Shown: piece after piece, positions 52,235-62,311 of the stretch
How the letters are laid out: every line of letters begins with the position of its first letter
Numbering within the stretch: position 1 is the stretch's first letter
Notes under the pieces: model-generated
What the model was told of the DNA's origin: nothing
What the model saw: the letters and a program-made list of their open reading frames with translations, nothing else
Databases searched by the model: none
Translations under genes and position numbers: made by a program
Assembly: GCA_964036045.1 (NCBI GenBank)
Contig: OZ038380.1
Location: 117,599,699-117,663,698 of the forward strand
DNA from: Eutreptiella sp. 'Long Island Sound 2002'
Lineage: Eukaryota > Euglenozoa > Euglenophyceae > Eutreptiales > Eutreptiaceae
Length of the DNA: 64,000 nt
Reading direction: 5' to 3'

Positions 52235-55200
52235 TCGGTAATGCTTTTTATTCTCAACACACTGCAAAAGGGCCCTACAAGGGATCCCTCTCCCAGCCGT
52301 GGAATAATAAGTGTCTGTGGGTACACCCCCCCCCTCATCTTTACCAACGTACAGTACAGAAACTCCTCTTCGAGGGTTGTTCAGGGTTAATGGTTGTTCC
52401 TGTCAGGAAGGACAAAGCCTGGTGGTGGACTTTGGGAGAGATAACCCTGGATTGGATTGATGTTCCGTCGGGATCTAAAATATTTCAGGGTCCCAATGGG
52501 GATCCGTTGTCTGTACCGCAAGGAGATAGTTTTCGGTTAGTATATTTTGGTTCCATAGGAATGCAAAAAAGTGAAGAAGAGGATGACGAAGATGGGGACC
52601 ATGAGTCCACAAAGGCGTTACGACAACAAAACAGGACTTGGCATGCCTCCGTAGATCCATACCCCCCCAACAGATACGGAGAGCAAGGTAGTACCACAGG
52701 TGTAATCCACGATGATTGGTCCCCTCCCCTGCCTTCTTTACGTACTCCCCCTAAAGAGGCAAATCTTGACAATCATTTAGGTGCAACAGAACGAGGTTTT
52801 CAAGTGTGTAATAGTCGGTATTCACGAAGTATCCGGTCAGTAATGAAATCGGATGAACAGTTTCCGGAATGCCAAGACTTACGGGATCTAATTCTCTCGG
52901 AGTTTCAAGATAGTCTTTTTAAGTCAAAAAGGTACGATGAGGTAACAACGAAAAACCTTGACAAAGGGGGAGCATTTGGTACAGTAAGGTTAGAGGCTAT
53001 AGAAGGGGCCAAGCCCAAGTCCTGTAAAGCAGTCCGGGCCATCGGATTGCGGGAAAAGGCGTTGTTGGAGCGCATGAACGAGTTTGAAGAGAAGGGATAC
53101 ATTTTTAAAGCGCAGGACCACCACGACACTTCATGGGTAAGTCGGGCATGTTTAGTGCCCAAATCTAATGGCAAATGGCGGTTGGTCATTGATTATCGGT
53201 GGCTTAGTAGCCAATTAAAGGGTGAAAATTTTCCGATACCGGTAATTGAAGATCAACTTGCCAAACAAAAGGGAAATTTTCTGTGGACGCTTGTGGATTT
53301 GGAGGATGGCTTTCATCAAATGCGACTGGAGGAGGAAAGCCAGAAGTACACCGGGTTCATAACACCTTTTGGTGTATACTTTTGGAAGGTCCTTCCGATG
53401 GGAGTAAAGGTAGGTGCCTCAGGTTTTCCAACGTACGGTGGCCCACATCTTGAATGGATGCAGTAGATCAGGGCCATACATAGACGATTTCTCAACAGGC
53501 ACAGGCAAACCTCCTCCTCCTCCGAAGTCCGGAAAGGGGAATTGCTGGACAGTCATGCATTTGAAGAAGCTATGCCTAGTGATCCAGAACGATTGCACAA
53601 GTGTAAGCAGTATCATTTGGAAGCAGTTCGTGAGTGCTTCAAGCGTCTTGCCGATGCGGGGTTAACAGTTAAGCCCTCCAAGTGCTTTTTGTTTATGCGG
53701 CAAGTAAAATACGTTGGCCACATATTGAGGGAAGGTACACCATTGCCGGACCCCTCGAAGTGTTCGGCCATCGCACAATGGCGATGGGAAGATATTAAAA
53801 CTCCTAAGGCACTAAAAGGTTTTTTGGGATTGGCCAACTGGTATAGTATATACATACACAAATATGCGGAATACGCCGCACCACTAATGGAGGCGCTCAG
53901 GGGTAAGTATTTGTATGAAACCCCCGATCCAGGGGACAAAGGGAAGCTGGACGGCAATGGAAGACCCATAAAACGCAAAAAGATACCAACAGAAAAAAAC
54001 ATTGATTGGACAGAGGAAATGAAAAGATCTTTTTCAGCACTGCAAGCCGCACTCGCTAGGGAAATTGAGCTCTTTTTGCCAAACCCGAGTGGTGCCTGGG
54101 TCATTGAGACCGACGCCAGCGACTTCGCAGTTGGGGGCGTTTTAAAGCAGGAACAGGCTCCAGGGGACTGGAGGCCTGTAGCATATTCTTCACGCAAGCT
54201 TCAAGGGACAAGACAGAAAGGCAAAAACTTAGGCCAAATGGGCCGGACACCAAGGGAAAAAGAGACCTATGCCCTTGTGTGTTGCCTCCTGAAGTTTCAG
54301 AGTTGGATAGGGTTTTCCGAGGTAATAGTCAAGACAGACCATAGTAGTATAGTACAATGGTACAAGGAGGATTTATGCACCATATCCGGACCCTTGGGGC
54401 GAAGGGGCCGGTGGCATGAATCTCTCAGTAGATTCAATATCATAATAGAATACAACCCCGGGGTGAACAATGAGGAAGCTGACACCCTATCTAGATGGGC
54501 ATACCCGGCGGGGGCTGCCCAAGACACCAATTTTCATGGTTCAGATAGGGACCTAGAAGGGTGGAAGGCAGAAGAACAAAAGAAATGTGCAGAGAGACAA
54601 CCATTGCTTCAATCTAGATACCCGGAGGCCTTTGGGGCTTTTGATGGCATGACACCAGAGGCCACATTTTTACATTTTTCTGGACAGGAACAAGGGTTGA
54701 AGCTGCTACAAGTCTCCTGCAGGGCTTCTAAGGGGCTTAAACAAATGTGTGCAGCCCCGGATGATTTCAATTTTGAGGAATATGAGGATTTCGACACATA
54801 TCTTCTTAATGCGCTTGCGGCACCCGTTCCTAGGGCTTCTTTTGAGGAAGAAGGGTCACTCAATGCTGTTCAAAAAGAATACCCCCTCTCAGAGCTTCCA
54901 TCCTTCCGCATGAAGGATCATGGGCTCAATGAAGTTTCTAGGCAATGCCAAGTGTTGAGTTGGCACATGCCAGGGGTGGAACTCCTCAGTCTTCATAACA
55001 TAGAACACATATTCCTACCCCCGGAGATACATATTTTGCACGAAAAATGGGATCAATACTACCAAAAGGATGAATATTTTAAGAACATATGGGGTAGATT
55101 AAAGCGGGAAAAAATGTACAGCATGATGATCATTCGTACCTCATCTTACATGAAGAAAAGGTGCGTCATCAAGGTAAGATATTTGTACCAAAGGACATTA

Positions 55201-56610
55201 TGAGGCAGGTAATAACAGCAATACATACATATGCACACCCGGGAATAGACAAAACCACACAAATGTTTAATAGGAAGTATAGGGTCATGGCTAAAAAGCC
55301 TATTCAGGATTGTGACATCAAGGCAATAGTTGAAGAGGTCGTTAAAGCCTGTCAAGTCTGTCAGTCGGTCAAACACCGAAGGGACATTCCACCTGACACC
55401 ATGGAGGGATACCCTATTCCTGACGATATCTTTTCCTCTATTGCGGTCGACTTTTTGTCGTTTAAGGCCGATCCAGTTACCATCTGGAACGAGACATTTG
55501 ACCAAGCCTTAGTAGTCGTCTGTAGGTTGTCGGGGTACGTCATGGCCGTTCCATGTAACTGTAAAATTACAAAGGAGGACCTAGCAGACCTCTGTGTCAC
55601 ACGTTTTTTCACACAATGGGGTCTCCCGAAAGAAATTTTCAGTGACCATGATGAGCTAATTGATAGTGAATGGTTTCAACACTACTGCAAATTGTGTGGT
55701 GTTGAAGAACACACGGCACCGGTTTACAAACCAAAGGCCAATGGGAGAGCCGAAAATGCGGTACGCCTGGTAGTAGACAGTCTCAGACGGATACTTGAAC
55801 AAAAGTGCTCTAGGGATTGGGTGAGATTACTCCCCCTCGCCCTATGGGCACTGAATGATGTACCCGGTCCAGTGTCAGGGTACTCCCCACATAGAATCAC
55901 ATATGGCAGAAAGCAAGTTGGTTTCGGGGATGTGCCACCCACCATACCTCAAGATGGCTCGGCAGATGCGGCAACCTTTTTCAAGCAGTTGGTCAAGGAC
56001 CGTAAGATGGTTAGGGATAAACTAGCCAGCATACATCGGAAAGAAGCGGCGAAATTTTTGAAACGACACCCTAGACAGATTTTTAAAGAAGGGGAGAAGG
56101 TCTGGGTGCGTGTCAATCGCCAAGGTGCCGATCGTGAATCTACCAAATTAGATAGAGTATGGAAGGGTCCGCATGAGGTCCAACAGAGAGTTGGATCTGG
56201 ACGCTACAGGGTCATCACAGAAAAGGGGGTAGAGAAAGTTTCTCACACAGTAGACATGAAGCCATACATAGGACCATTGGATAGAAATGCACCGCCTTTG
56301 CATTATTACACAGATGTGGAACATGCGGTAGACTCACCCGGTGGTGGAAGAAGTAATACGACATGCGCCCAGGGGAAGGAAGAAGGAAATGCACTGGCTA
56401 GTAAAGTACCAAGGGTATGATAAGCCAGAATGGCAGCCTGCTAGTGCATTCATGCACAAAATCACGGATGCATGGGTAGAATGCAACCACAAACATGACC
56501 TAGACTTTGCCCTTAGTGATGTTCGGTCAGATATTTGGAGGGTACAAACCATGTATTCCTATCCAATACATACAAATATCAAAACAATAGTGGACTATAT
56601 CAAGGGTTAG
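52235..56610 (+). pseudogene. Element G pol: MT-like domain, RT, RNase H, integrase, chromodomain
   Basis: The methyltransferase-like domain continues to about 52556 (CLWVHPPPHLYQRTVQ, LMVVPVRKDKAWWW, IDVPSG). RT starts near 53030 (WRLVIDYRWLSSQ, WTLVDLEDGFHQM, VLPMGVKVGASGF). One frameshift near 53430 puts the catalytic PYIDDF in another frame, and a second near 53540 returns to 53542-55203. RNase H follows (VIETDASDFAVGGVL, REKETYALV, KTDHSS, NNEEADTLSRWAYP). A frameshift near 55160 precedes the integrase (HTYAHPGIDKT, CQVCQ; DDE from IAVDFLSF, IFSDHDE, GRAENAVR). A last shift near 56330 leads to the chromodomain (VVEEVIRH, HWLVKYQGYDKPEWQP). The frame ends TAG at 56608-56610. Confidence 0.92.
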
Positions 56611-56681
56611 GATACAACCATACCAAAGTTTTGGGAAGGGAGTATAGTACCCGTCAAACTTTTTTGTAGGTTACAGTCACC

Positions 56682-57620
56682 ATGACAAATGAACATTCCA
56701 CGATGAAGGCGGGCCAGGCCCGATTGATCGGATCTCATTTGGACAAGTTGGACCTTTGGAAGATCAAAGACGCGGCCCTCCGGTGGTGGGTGCTTCACAA
56801 TGGCTACCGTGAAATGGTCGTCATGGCCAATTTATTGGAACATGCCACCATACGCATAGGTGAGACGGCCCCATATTTGTTCGCGCCGTTGCTGAAGAAT
56901 TGGATGGTGGCCTTCAGCCCAAACCTTTGGCATGCGGTGCAACGACAATTGGGCCAGCTTGCAACGCGGGGTAGCTCGACATGGCGAGTGTGGATGAGTC
57001 CGGCATTCTGGGGCATGAAAATTACCCGGATGGATAAGGAGGAGTTCACGGAGACCATCACGTTGAGCCCTGAGGATCTGGACCCCTTGGGAGGTATCCA
57101 GGTCTATAGCCTTCAGTCGGGTCAGATCGCGTTCATCCCGCCAAGCATCCACCATCGCCTGCCCCAGTACCTCGAGGACGATTTCCGATTGGCCTTTCGG
57201 GTGCTGGAGGACGCACAAGATGTACCTCGGGGACGCAAGGCCGTACAAGGAGGCAATCACTTCCGGTACAGCAACTTGCGCGTCAACGGGTACATCCCGA
57301 TCCCGGAGAAAATGATGGAGTTGGTCAAGGACAACTTCCGTTGGCTCAGCGACGTCCGGCGTGTGCCTTGCGAAGTGTTGCAGATGATCCATAACTTGTA
57401 CCCCGGGACGGATCATGTTCCCGGGATGATCGTGCCGCCCAAGACACCTAGGGACAAAGACGAAAAGGAGACAACGGCGGAGCGCAACGAGCGTCGCAAG
57501 CGCTCCAAAAAGAACCGGGTAGGTAAAACATCGCATCTCTACCTCTCCAGCATCCTTAACCCTCAATCCGGTCATGGTAACATCCAGATCTACCTAGAAC
57601 CTCTTCAGGGTCTTGGATAA
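56682..57620 (+). CDS. 312-codon ORF downstream of G pol, function unknown
   Basis: An intact ATG-to-TAA frame begins 71 bases after G pol, in the position where some retroelements carry an env or accessory gene. There is no signal peptide or membrane segment, so it is not an envelope protein. The N-terminal half is Trp-rich and helical (WKIKDAALRWWVLHNGY). Residues 147-158 (GQIAFIPPSIHH) loosely match the second cupin motif, G-x5-P-x-G-x2-H. A basic cluster at 269-283 (RNERRKRSKKNRVGK) could be a nuclear localisation signal. I do not recognise the family. That it is unbroken next to a pol with at least four frame changes is notable. It could be a G accessory ORF, or an exon or captured gene at G's 3' side. 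Its last codons overlap the start of the hairpin array. Confidence 0.7.
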   Translation: MTNEHSTMKAGQARLIGSHLDKLDLWKIKDAALRWWVLHNGYREMVVMANLLEHATIRIGETAPYLFAPLLKNWMVAFSPNLWHAVQRQLGQLATRGSSTWRVWMSPAFWGMKITRMDKEEFTETITLSPEDLDPLGGIQVYSLQSGQIAFIPPSIHHRLPQYLEDDFRLAFRVLEDAQDVPRGRKAVQGGNHFRYSNLRVNGYIPIPEKMMELVKDNFRWLSDVRRVPCEVLQMIHNLYPGTDHVPGMIVPPKTPRDKDEKETTAERNERRKRSKKNRVGKTSHLYLSSILNPQSGHGNIQIYLEPLQGLG

Positions 57621-58316
57621 GGTCACTTCCCTACACCCCACCCCCGTCTCCCTGGATAGCATCAAATCTTGACCCTACATAGGGTCATGAGGCACAATCA
57701 CACCTCCCTAGACCCCGTAAAGGGTCCTGGTAGGCTATCAATTTACTTCTTCCTTAATCAGCATTAAGACCTAGACCCTACACAGGGTCATGGGATAGTC
57801 AAGTCTACCTAGATCCTCAAAAGGGTCCTGGATAGACTATTACATCTAGTGCGTTGAACCCTAGACCCTACATGGGTCTTGGGATATTCAAGTCTAACTA
57901 GACCGTCAAAGGGTCCTGGATGGACTATTACATCTAGTGCGTTGAACCCTAGACCCTACATGGGTCTTTGGATATTCAAGTCTAACTAGACCCTCACAGG
58001 GTCTTGAATGGACTAGAACACATTCCGGATGACACGTCAAGGCCTCAACCCTTGATAGGGTAGTGGAACACCTACACCTATCTAGACCCTTTAGAGGGTC
58101 TTGAGCGGATTGTCTGTTTTTCCTACCAGTCATACATCTAGCAAGTCTAGACCCTTATAGGGTCTTGCACAAAAGCAGACCATACTAGGACCTTTTTAGG
58201 GTTTTGAATGGTCACTTGTCTTACGTGTCTTGAAGGGAGTTGGTCAGGAACATTGCCCCTATCGGGGCATTGACCTGGCTAAAAGGGAATGACTAGACCC
58301 TTTGTTAGGGTCTTGT
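57594..58316. repeat. Array of about 15 short hairpins (AGACCCT...AGGGTCT)
   Basis: Short inverted repeats of the form TAGACCCT-N4-6-AGGGTCTTG recur at about 57594, 57668, 57709, 57772, 57810, 57862, 57899, 57950, 57987, 58045, 58083, 58147, 58187, 58250 and 58292. Spacing alternates near 37 and 50 bases in the middle, where an 88-base unit is tandemly duplicated (57828-57915 with 57916-58003). Arms vary together in places: the copy near 58250 is GCCCC/GGGGC, so pairing is kept while the sequence changes. The first hairpin overlaps the end of the 312-codon ORF. The function is unknown. Confidence 0.85.
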
Positions 58317-58538
58317 ACAAGACCACATGTCCAGCCATTTCCTATTTTGCTTAGAAATACCGAAACCTAGGTCCAACACTAGGCCCAACACTAGGGGCTT
58401 GTAGTTTTCATCGAGAAAAGACGCTTCACCCTGGCAAAGGTTTGTGTGTCTACGCCTCTGCCCCTCCTTCACTTTCATCCCTTTCCCCATTCCTCGCCCC
58501 CTTATCATGCTCCAAGTCCCTTTTCCTCGCGCGGCATT
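58317..58538. other. Spacer before the exon-like segment
   Basis: This is non-coding sequence. Near 58373-58398 the unit CCAACACTAGG occurs twice. From 58440 to 58535 the plus strand is pyrimidine-rich (ctttcatccctttccccatt), as expected of a polypyrimidine tract ahead of a 3' splice site; AG candidates include 58549-58550. Confidence 0.45.
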
Positions 58539-59244
58539 GAACGCATCCAGAACTTCAAGAACATCACCGAGAACTCGGACAAGACGAGCCGGAGTCATGG
58601 AGGCCCTCCAAGTGGGTCTACCTCTACGGCAGCGACACGCCGCAGCATTACGGGCTCGGGGAACAGCAGCAGGGGCCTCAGCTCACGTCCGCGCTTCAGC
58701 CATTCCTGGCAGCTCCGCCGACGCTCAAGCCGCTCACGCAGCCGCCCCTCCAGCAGCTGGAGGAGCCTCAGCTCGCGTCGCCGCTTACGCCGTTTCTGGC
58801 AGCGCCGCCGACGCTCGAGCCGCTCGCGCCGCCGCCGCTCTTCGACCAGCCGATCGAGCCGCTCGCGCCGCCGCCGCTCTTCGACCAGCCCATCGAGCCG
58901 CTCGCGCCGCCGCCGCTCTTCAACCAACCCATCGAGCAGCAGTTCTTTGCGCCCGAGCCCGCGCCCGCGCCCGCGCCCGCGCCGGTCGCAGCGCCCATGC
59001 CGCTCGCCACGCTCACGCTGCTGGTCGCGCTCGATCCGTTCGCCGCGCAGGCGCCGCTCGCCGCGCAGCGGCAGCAGTTCTACCAGCCGCCACCACCGCC
59101 GCCCTACAGGCCGCCGCAGCCGCCGGTCTACGAGCAGCCGCCGCCGCCCCCCTACGGGCGGCAGCAACAGTCGCACGGGCATCCACCACAGCAAAGGTCG
59201 GCCTACCGCGGCGCTAACCACGGCGCGCGGCATTCCGCGTACCG
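58539..59244 (+). pseudogene. Pro/Gln/Ala-rich exon-like coding segment, frame-shifted
   Basis: Codons with strong G/C at the third position read ERIQNFKNITENSDKTSR from 58539. From about 58595 the same codon style continues in a frame shifted by one base (WRPSKWVYLYGSDTPQHYG). Further on are three tandem copies of EPLAPPPLFDQPI, then an APAPAPAP tract, YQPPPPPPYRPPQPP, EQPPPPPYG and a basic end. The frame meets TAA at 59246-59248, but this TAA is part of ACCG|GTAAGC, a good splice donor, so the exon may end at 59244. It may be a host gene exon or a captured gene with one indel. The two other long plus frames here (Ala-rich, Ser/Arg-rich) are shadows. The product is unknown. Confidence 0.5.
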
Positions 59245-59248
59245 GTAA

Positions 59249-59777
59249 GCACAAGGGGTAATCCCACGCAATCACACGCCCACTTACACCATACACGCAC
59301 AGCCAGGCAGCATTTTCATGGATGTGAGCACCGTGAATGCAAGAAAGTTTTATAGTGATTTCAACACTGTGTTTGTGCCTCTCCTGCTGCTTGCTGCTGG
59401 TGTGGGGTTTCCTGCTGCTTGTTTTTGAAGAGGAAAATGTTTTAGTTGCTGAAATACAATCAATCCAGGATAGCCCAAGCCAGAGATAAGCAAGTAGAAG
59501 AGAATCAGGATCAAAGCATGAAGGGCTGCAGTGTAAACAGTGAAAGATGAAAGGATATTCACAGAAACTGCAACTCAGGGCACATCGGATTGCATATTCA
59601 CAAAGATAGCTGAAATGTTTTGGAAAAAGAGCTGGAAAACTGCCCCATGGTCACTCAATCTCCATGGTGCCATCTCAGGAGATGTGCACTCTTTGTTTTG
59701 GGTCCCATATGTGCTGAGGTGGCAGGGCATGTGACGATGAGGTCACTGCCATGTCACATGGGATCTTCCTACTTAGC
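59249..59777. other. Intergenic or intron-like sequence, no gene seen
   Basis: This is AT-richer than its left neighbour, with CTGCTTGCTGCTGGTG-type simple stretches at 59383-59430. No ORF, LTR or RNA gene was recognised. It may be the intron following the donor at 59245. Confidence 0.4.
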
Positions 59778-59857
59778 TAGGCTGACCGGGAATTGAACCC
59801 AGGACCTCTCAAAAAGAGGTGCCCAGCCCCCTAGGGTGCATACCACTAGGACAGCTA
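59778..59857 (-). ncRNA. tRNA-like Pol III module (SINE head or tRNA relic)
   Basis: On the minus strand, an A-box-like TCCTAGTGGTATGC is followed by a perfect 5-bp anticodon-type stem with a 7-base loop (ACCTC-TTTTTGA-GAGGT, TTT at the anticodon position). The variable region is almost absent. A T-arm CTGGG-TTCAATT-CCCGG with B box GGTTCAATTCC follows. The acceptor stem pairs only partly and the D-arm is unusual (CCTAG/CTAGG stem). It is more likely a tRNA-derived SINE head or pseudogene than a working tRNA-Lys. Confidence 0.5.
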
Positions 59858-62311
59858 AGAATTTGATGAGAAAACATAGATAAATTCATAGGCTCAGCCC
59901 TGGATATGTCAGTTCTCAGTCGACTCAGGAAAAGATGAATTGCCTCACATTGGTAGGGGATTAAGGGGTCCACTCCATATCCTGATTTAGTGTTTGGTTC
60001 CATAGGTCAAAATGTGTTATCACCACTTTTGGTCGGGCCAATACTAAGATAGAAATGCCTGTGTGCTTGGAGCACCTCTAATACAACTAGAGTATGCCCT
60101 AAAGCATTGGAAAAGCCCTTTTTCTTACTCCCCCCTTGTGCTGTGGTGGCCACCACTGTCGCACTTTCAGGAAAAAGGGATTTTTTCTTGGCCTTTCCTT
60201 GGTTTCCACATCTACTTTAAAATACCTATAGTTTCCCTCACACAGAAAAATGGGCGCTCAGCATGGCTGGCGCCTTTTTGCTGCTTTGTTCGTAACATTT
60301 CCTACAGAAAGGTCAGCGCTCATGGCGCTGCCGGGGTTCCTGTGGCTTGATTGGGCCAGGTTGGGAGCATGCCAAAACATGTGCATGTGCATCCCTCCCT
60401 CCAAGACGCAGCGCGACACTAACCCAACGCCAGACTCTGTATGGACATCCGCTCTGGTTGTTAAAACCTGCTGGCAACCTGCTGTCCTGATCTTAGGGCG
60501 AAGGGAGTCGTCAGGAAATTAAATTGCCCTTTGGAGGGGTCTTGGGTTCTGCTCAGTCTCCTGGCTGCTGCTTTTCGGCCCAGAAAGCGGCCTACTCACC
60601 GACGCTTTCGCGAGGATATCTGCAGAGGCAGGAATGGGAGAATTATGGACGAATCCACGCAAGCGCGAAGCGACAACACCTAAATCCGTCAAATGACGGC
60701 CTAGAATTTTTTCTAAGACAACACACCTGAGCAGAATCCAATTGTGCATCAGAAGCACATTTTTACAAAAATTGTAGTCATCTCTCGATTTTTTTAAATC
60801 AAGAAATTCCTACGCATAAAAAGGCGGCGCGCAGGAGCGGCTCCTAGCGAAGTGCCGGAAAATACAGAAATAATGAGATTATAAACGTATGTCTCACGTA
60901 GACTGGAAAATGACGAGACACACATTAATAAATAAACATACAGATTCCACCCACACTGACAGTAAGAATGAAAAATCCAAGAAATCCAAAATCAACGAAA
61001 AGACTTCAATGAATCAGGTATAAACCTCAGGTGTGCTCGTCTCGTATGCAGCATGCACATTGCTTGTCTCGTGTCTCCGTGAACGAGTCTTGTAGCAGCG
61101 CTAACAAACGATAGAGGGCTAGATTAGAAAGATTGCAGATGATTAGAGGTCAGATCAGGGTGATTAGACATACACACAAGTGCATAGCAACGTTTTTCGC
61201 TTGCGCCTCGTTTCACGTTCCCACTTGCTCTCTCTCTCAAGCGGTAGGTAAGGTAGGTAAGCCAAGGTGGGGCCACCCCCTGGTGGAGTTCATGATCGTG
61301 GGTTAGATTTGAAGGAAAAACAGTGATTGGAACAGGTTGTTCGCAGACTCGTGCATGCTCGTGCATTCACACACGCATTAAAGAGTAGGCCACGCGAAAT
61401 GCGCACCGTAAACCTTGTTTAGGTTACCCAGGGGCTCCTCGGTACGTTCTTTAAGAGAACCTGAGGAGTTTCTTAACGCTTGCTTGCTTGACGAGGCGTG
61501 TTTGAGGACAGTGTATTATAGGTCACACTGAGAAGCGTATAATACGGGGAGTGTCGCTTGGTTCCTCAGCCGCAAACACCCCTTCATTGGCCTTTGCTTT
61601 ACAGGTGGGCAGGTAGGGTGATTGGTGCAGCAGCGTCCCATTTTTTTCTTGCCCTGCTAAACAAGGGCGCTGATCACACAAACAATTGACTGCACCTCAG
61701 CCAGGAGTGGCGAGGGCAGTTCGACTCCATCAACATCCACGCTGTGCACGCAACAAGAGCACCCCTTCCCTCCAAGCCCTAGCTGGGGAAATGCGTTGTG
61801 GCGCCCCCTGTTAGGCCACAGTTGCTCAGCAGCGCTGTGTTCTCTTGTCTTCTTCACAGGAGGGTCATTAGGACTCACGACTTGATCTCCAAAAACACCC
61901 AGTAGAGCGTGAGTGTAGGAGTGGTAATCCTGAATGGGGGCTTGAGCCAGTTGCAGAAGTGCTCGCCCACCAGGATGGTGCCACTGCAGGTAGGGTGTGT
62001 AGAGTAGTGGTGTCTCCTGTCCCGCGTGCTTTTCCTCGTGGGCAGGGGAGTGCGTTAGCTTTTGGCCTTTAGCAAAAATGGGCGTTTTGCATGCCCTTAG
62101 CACACTTGGCCAACCCTCCCCTCTAGTAGGTAGGGCTTTTGCCGTCTTCCCCCAATGATAGGCGCCAGCACAGAAATTGGGCGTCATAGGAGTGGTACCA
62201 GTACCTGACTATGACCTTCGGTCCGACATCAGCGAAGCCGGGCTCCGGGAGCCACGCCCGGGAGTGAAGTGAGACACACACAGACATACGTAGCACACTT
62301 AGGGGTAAGGT
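59858..62311. other. Region without a recognised gene, includes probable K 3' region
   Basis: No coding family could be recognised on either strand; a 176-codon minus frame at 61657-62187 lacks any domain and reads like chance. A nested hairpin lies at 61435-61468 (CTCCTC...GAGGAG enclosing GTTCT/AGAAC). The right part is probably the 3' non-coding region of element K, perhaps with its LTR, but no repeat partner is in the window to prove it. K's relative B has 2.45 kb in the same place. Confidence 0.4.

Larger units (their letters stand above)
21268..57620 (+). mobile_element. Element G: dUTPase-bearing chromodomain Ty3/gypsy retrotransposon, host of A, D and F
   Basis: This is the oldest layer. 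Its coding order is gag, protease-dUTPase, methyltransferase-like domain, RT, RNase H, integrase, chromodomain, then a separate 312-codon ORF. It is interrupted by D (25032-34405 including TSD) and F (34972-52234 including TSD). Across each gap the protein reads through without a frame change: VTR joins LNEKPF at the D site, and RSSSV joins LGNAFYS at the F site. Element A cuts its gag at 21267, so its 5' LTR and gag start are off-window to the left. No 3' LTR could be recognised, because the 5' copy needed for comparison is missing, so the right boundary given is only the end of the last ORF. Confidence 0.9.

Noticed and set aside
56682-57620. Envelope gene of a retrovirus-like element
   Set aside because: No signal peptide, no transmembrane segment, no furin-type site and few cysteines.
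57594-58316. CRISPR-like array
   Set aside because: Units are imperfect palindromes with variable arms and uneven spacing, there are no cas genes, and the context is eukaryotic retrotransposons.
58444-59296. Long Ala-rich (58444-59217), Ser/Arg-rich (58446-59261) and minus-strand Arg-rich (58595-59296) frames as genes
   Set aside because: All overlap one GC-rich repeat tract. The third plus frame has natural codon usage, repeated LFDQP units and a coherent Pro/Gln composition, so the others are shadows (apart from the first 20 codons in the 58446 frame).
59778-59857. Functional tRNA-Lys(UUU)
   Set aside because: The acceptor stem pairs poorly, the D-arm is abnormal and the variable region is nearly absent.
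61657-62187. 176-codon minus-strand ORF
   Set aside because: No domain, no biased codon use and no relative in B's corresponding region.
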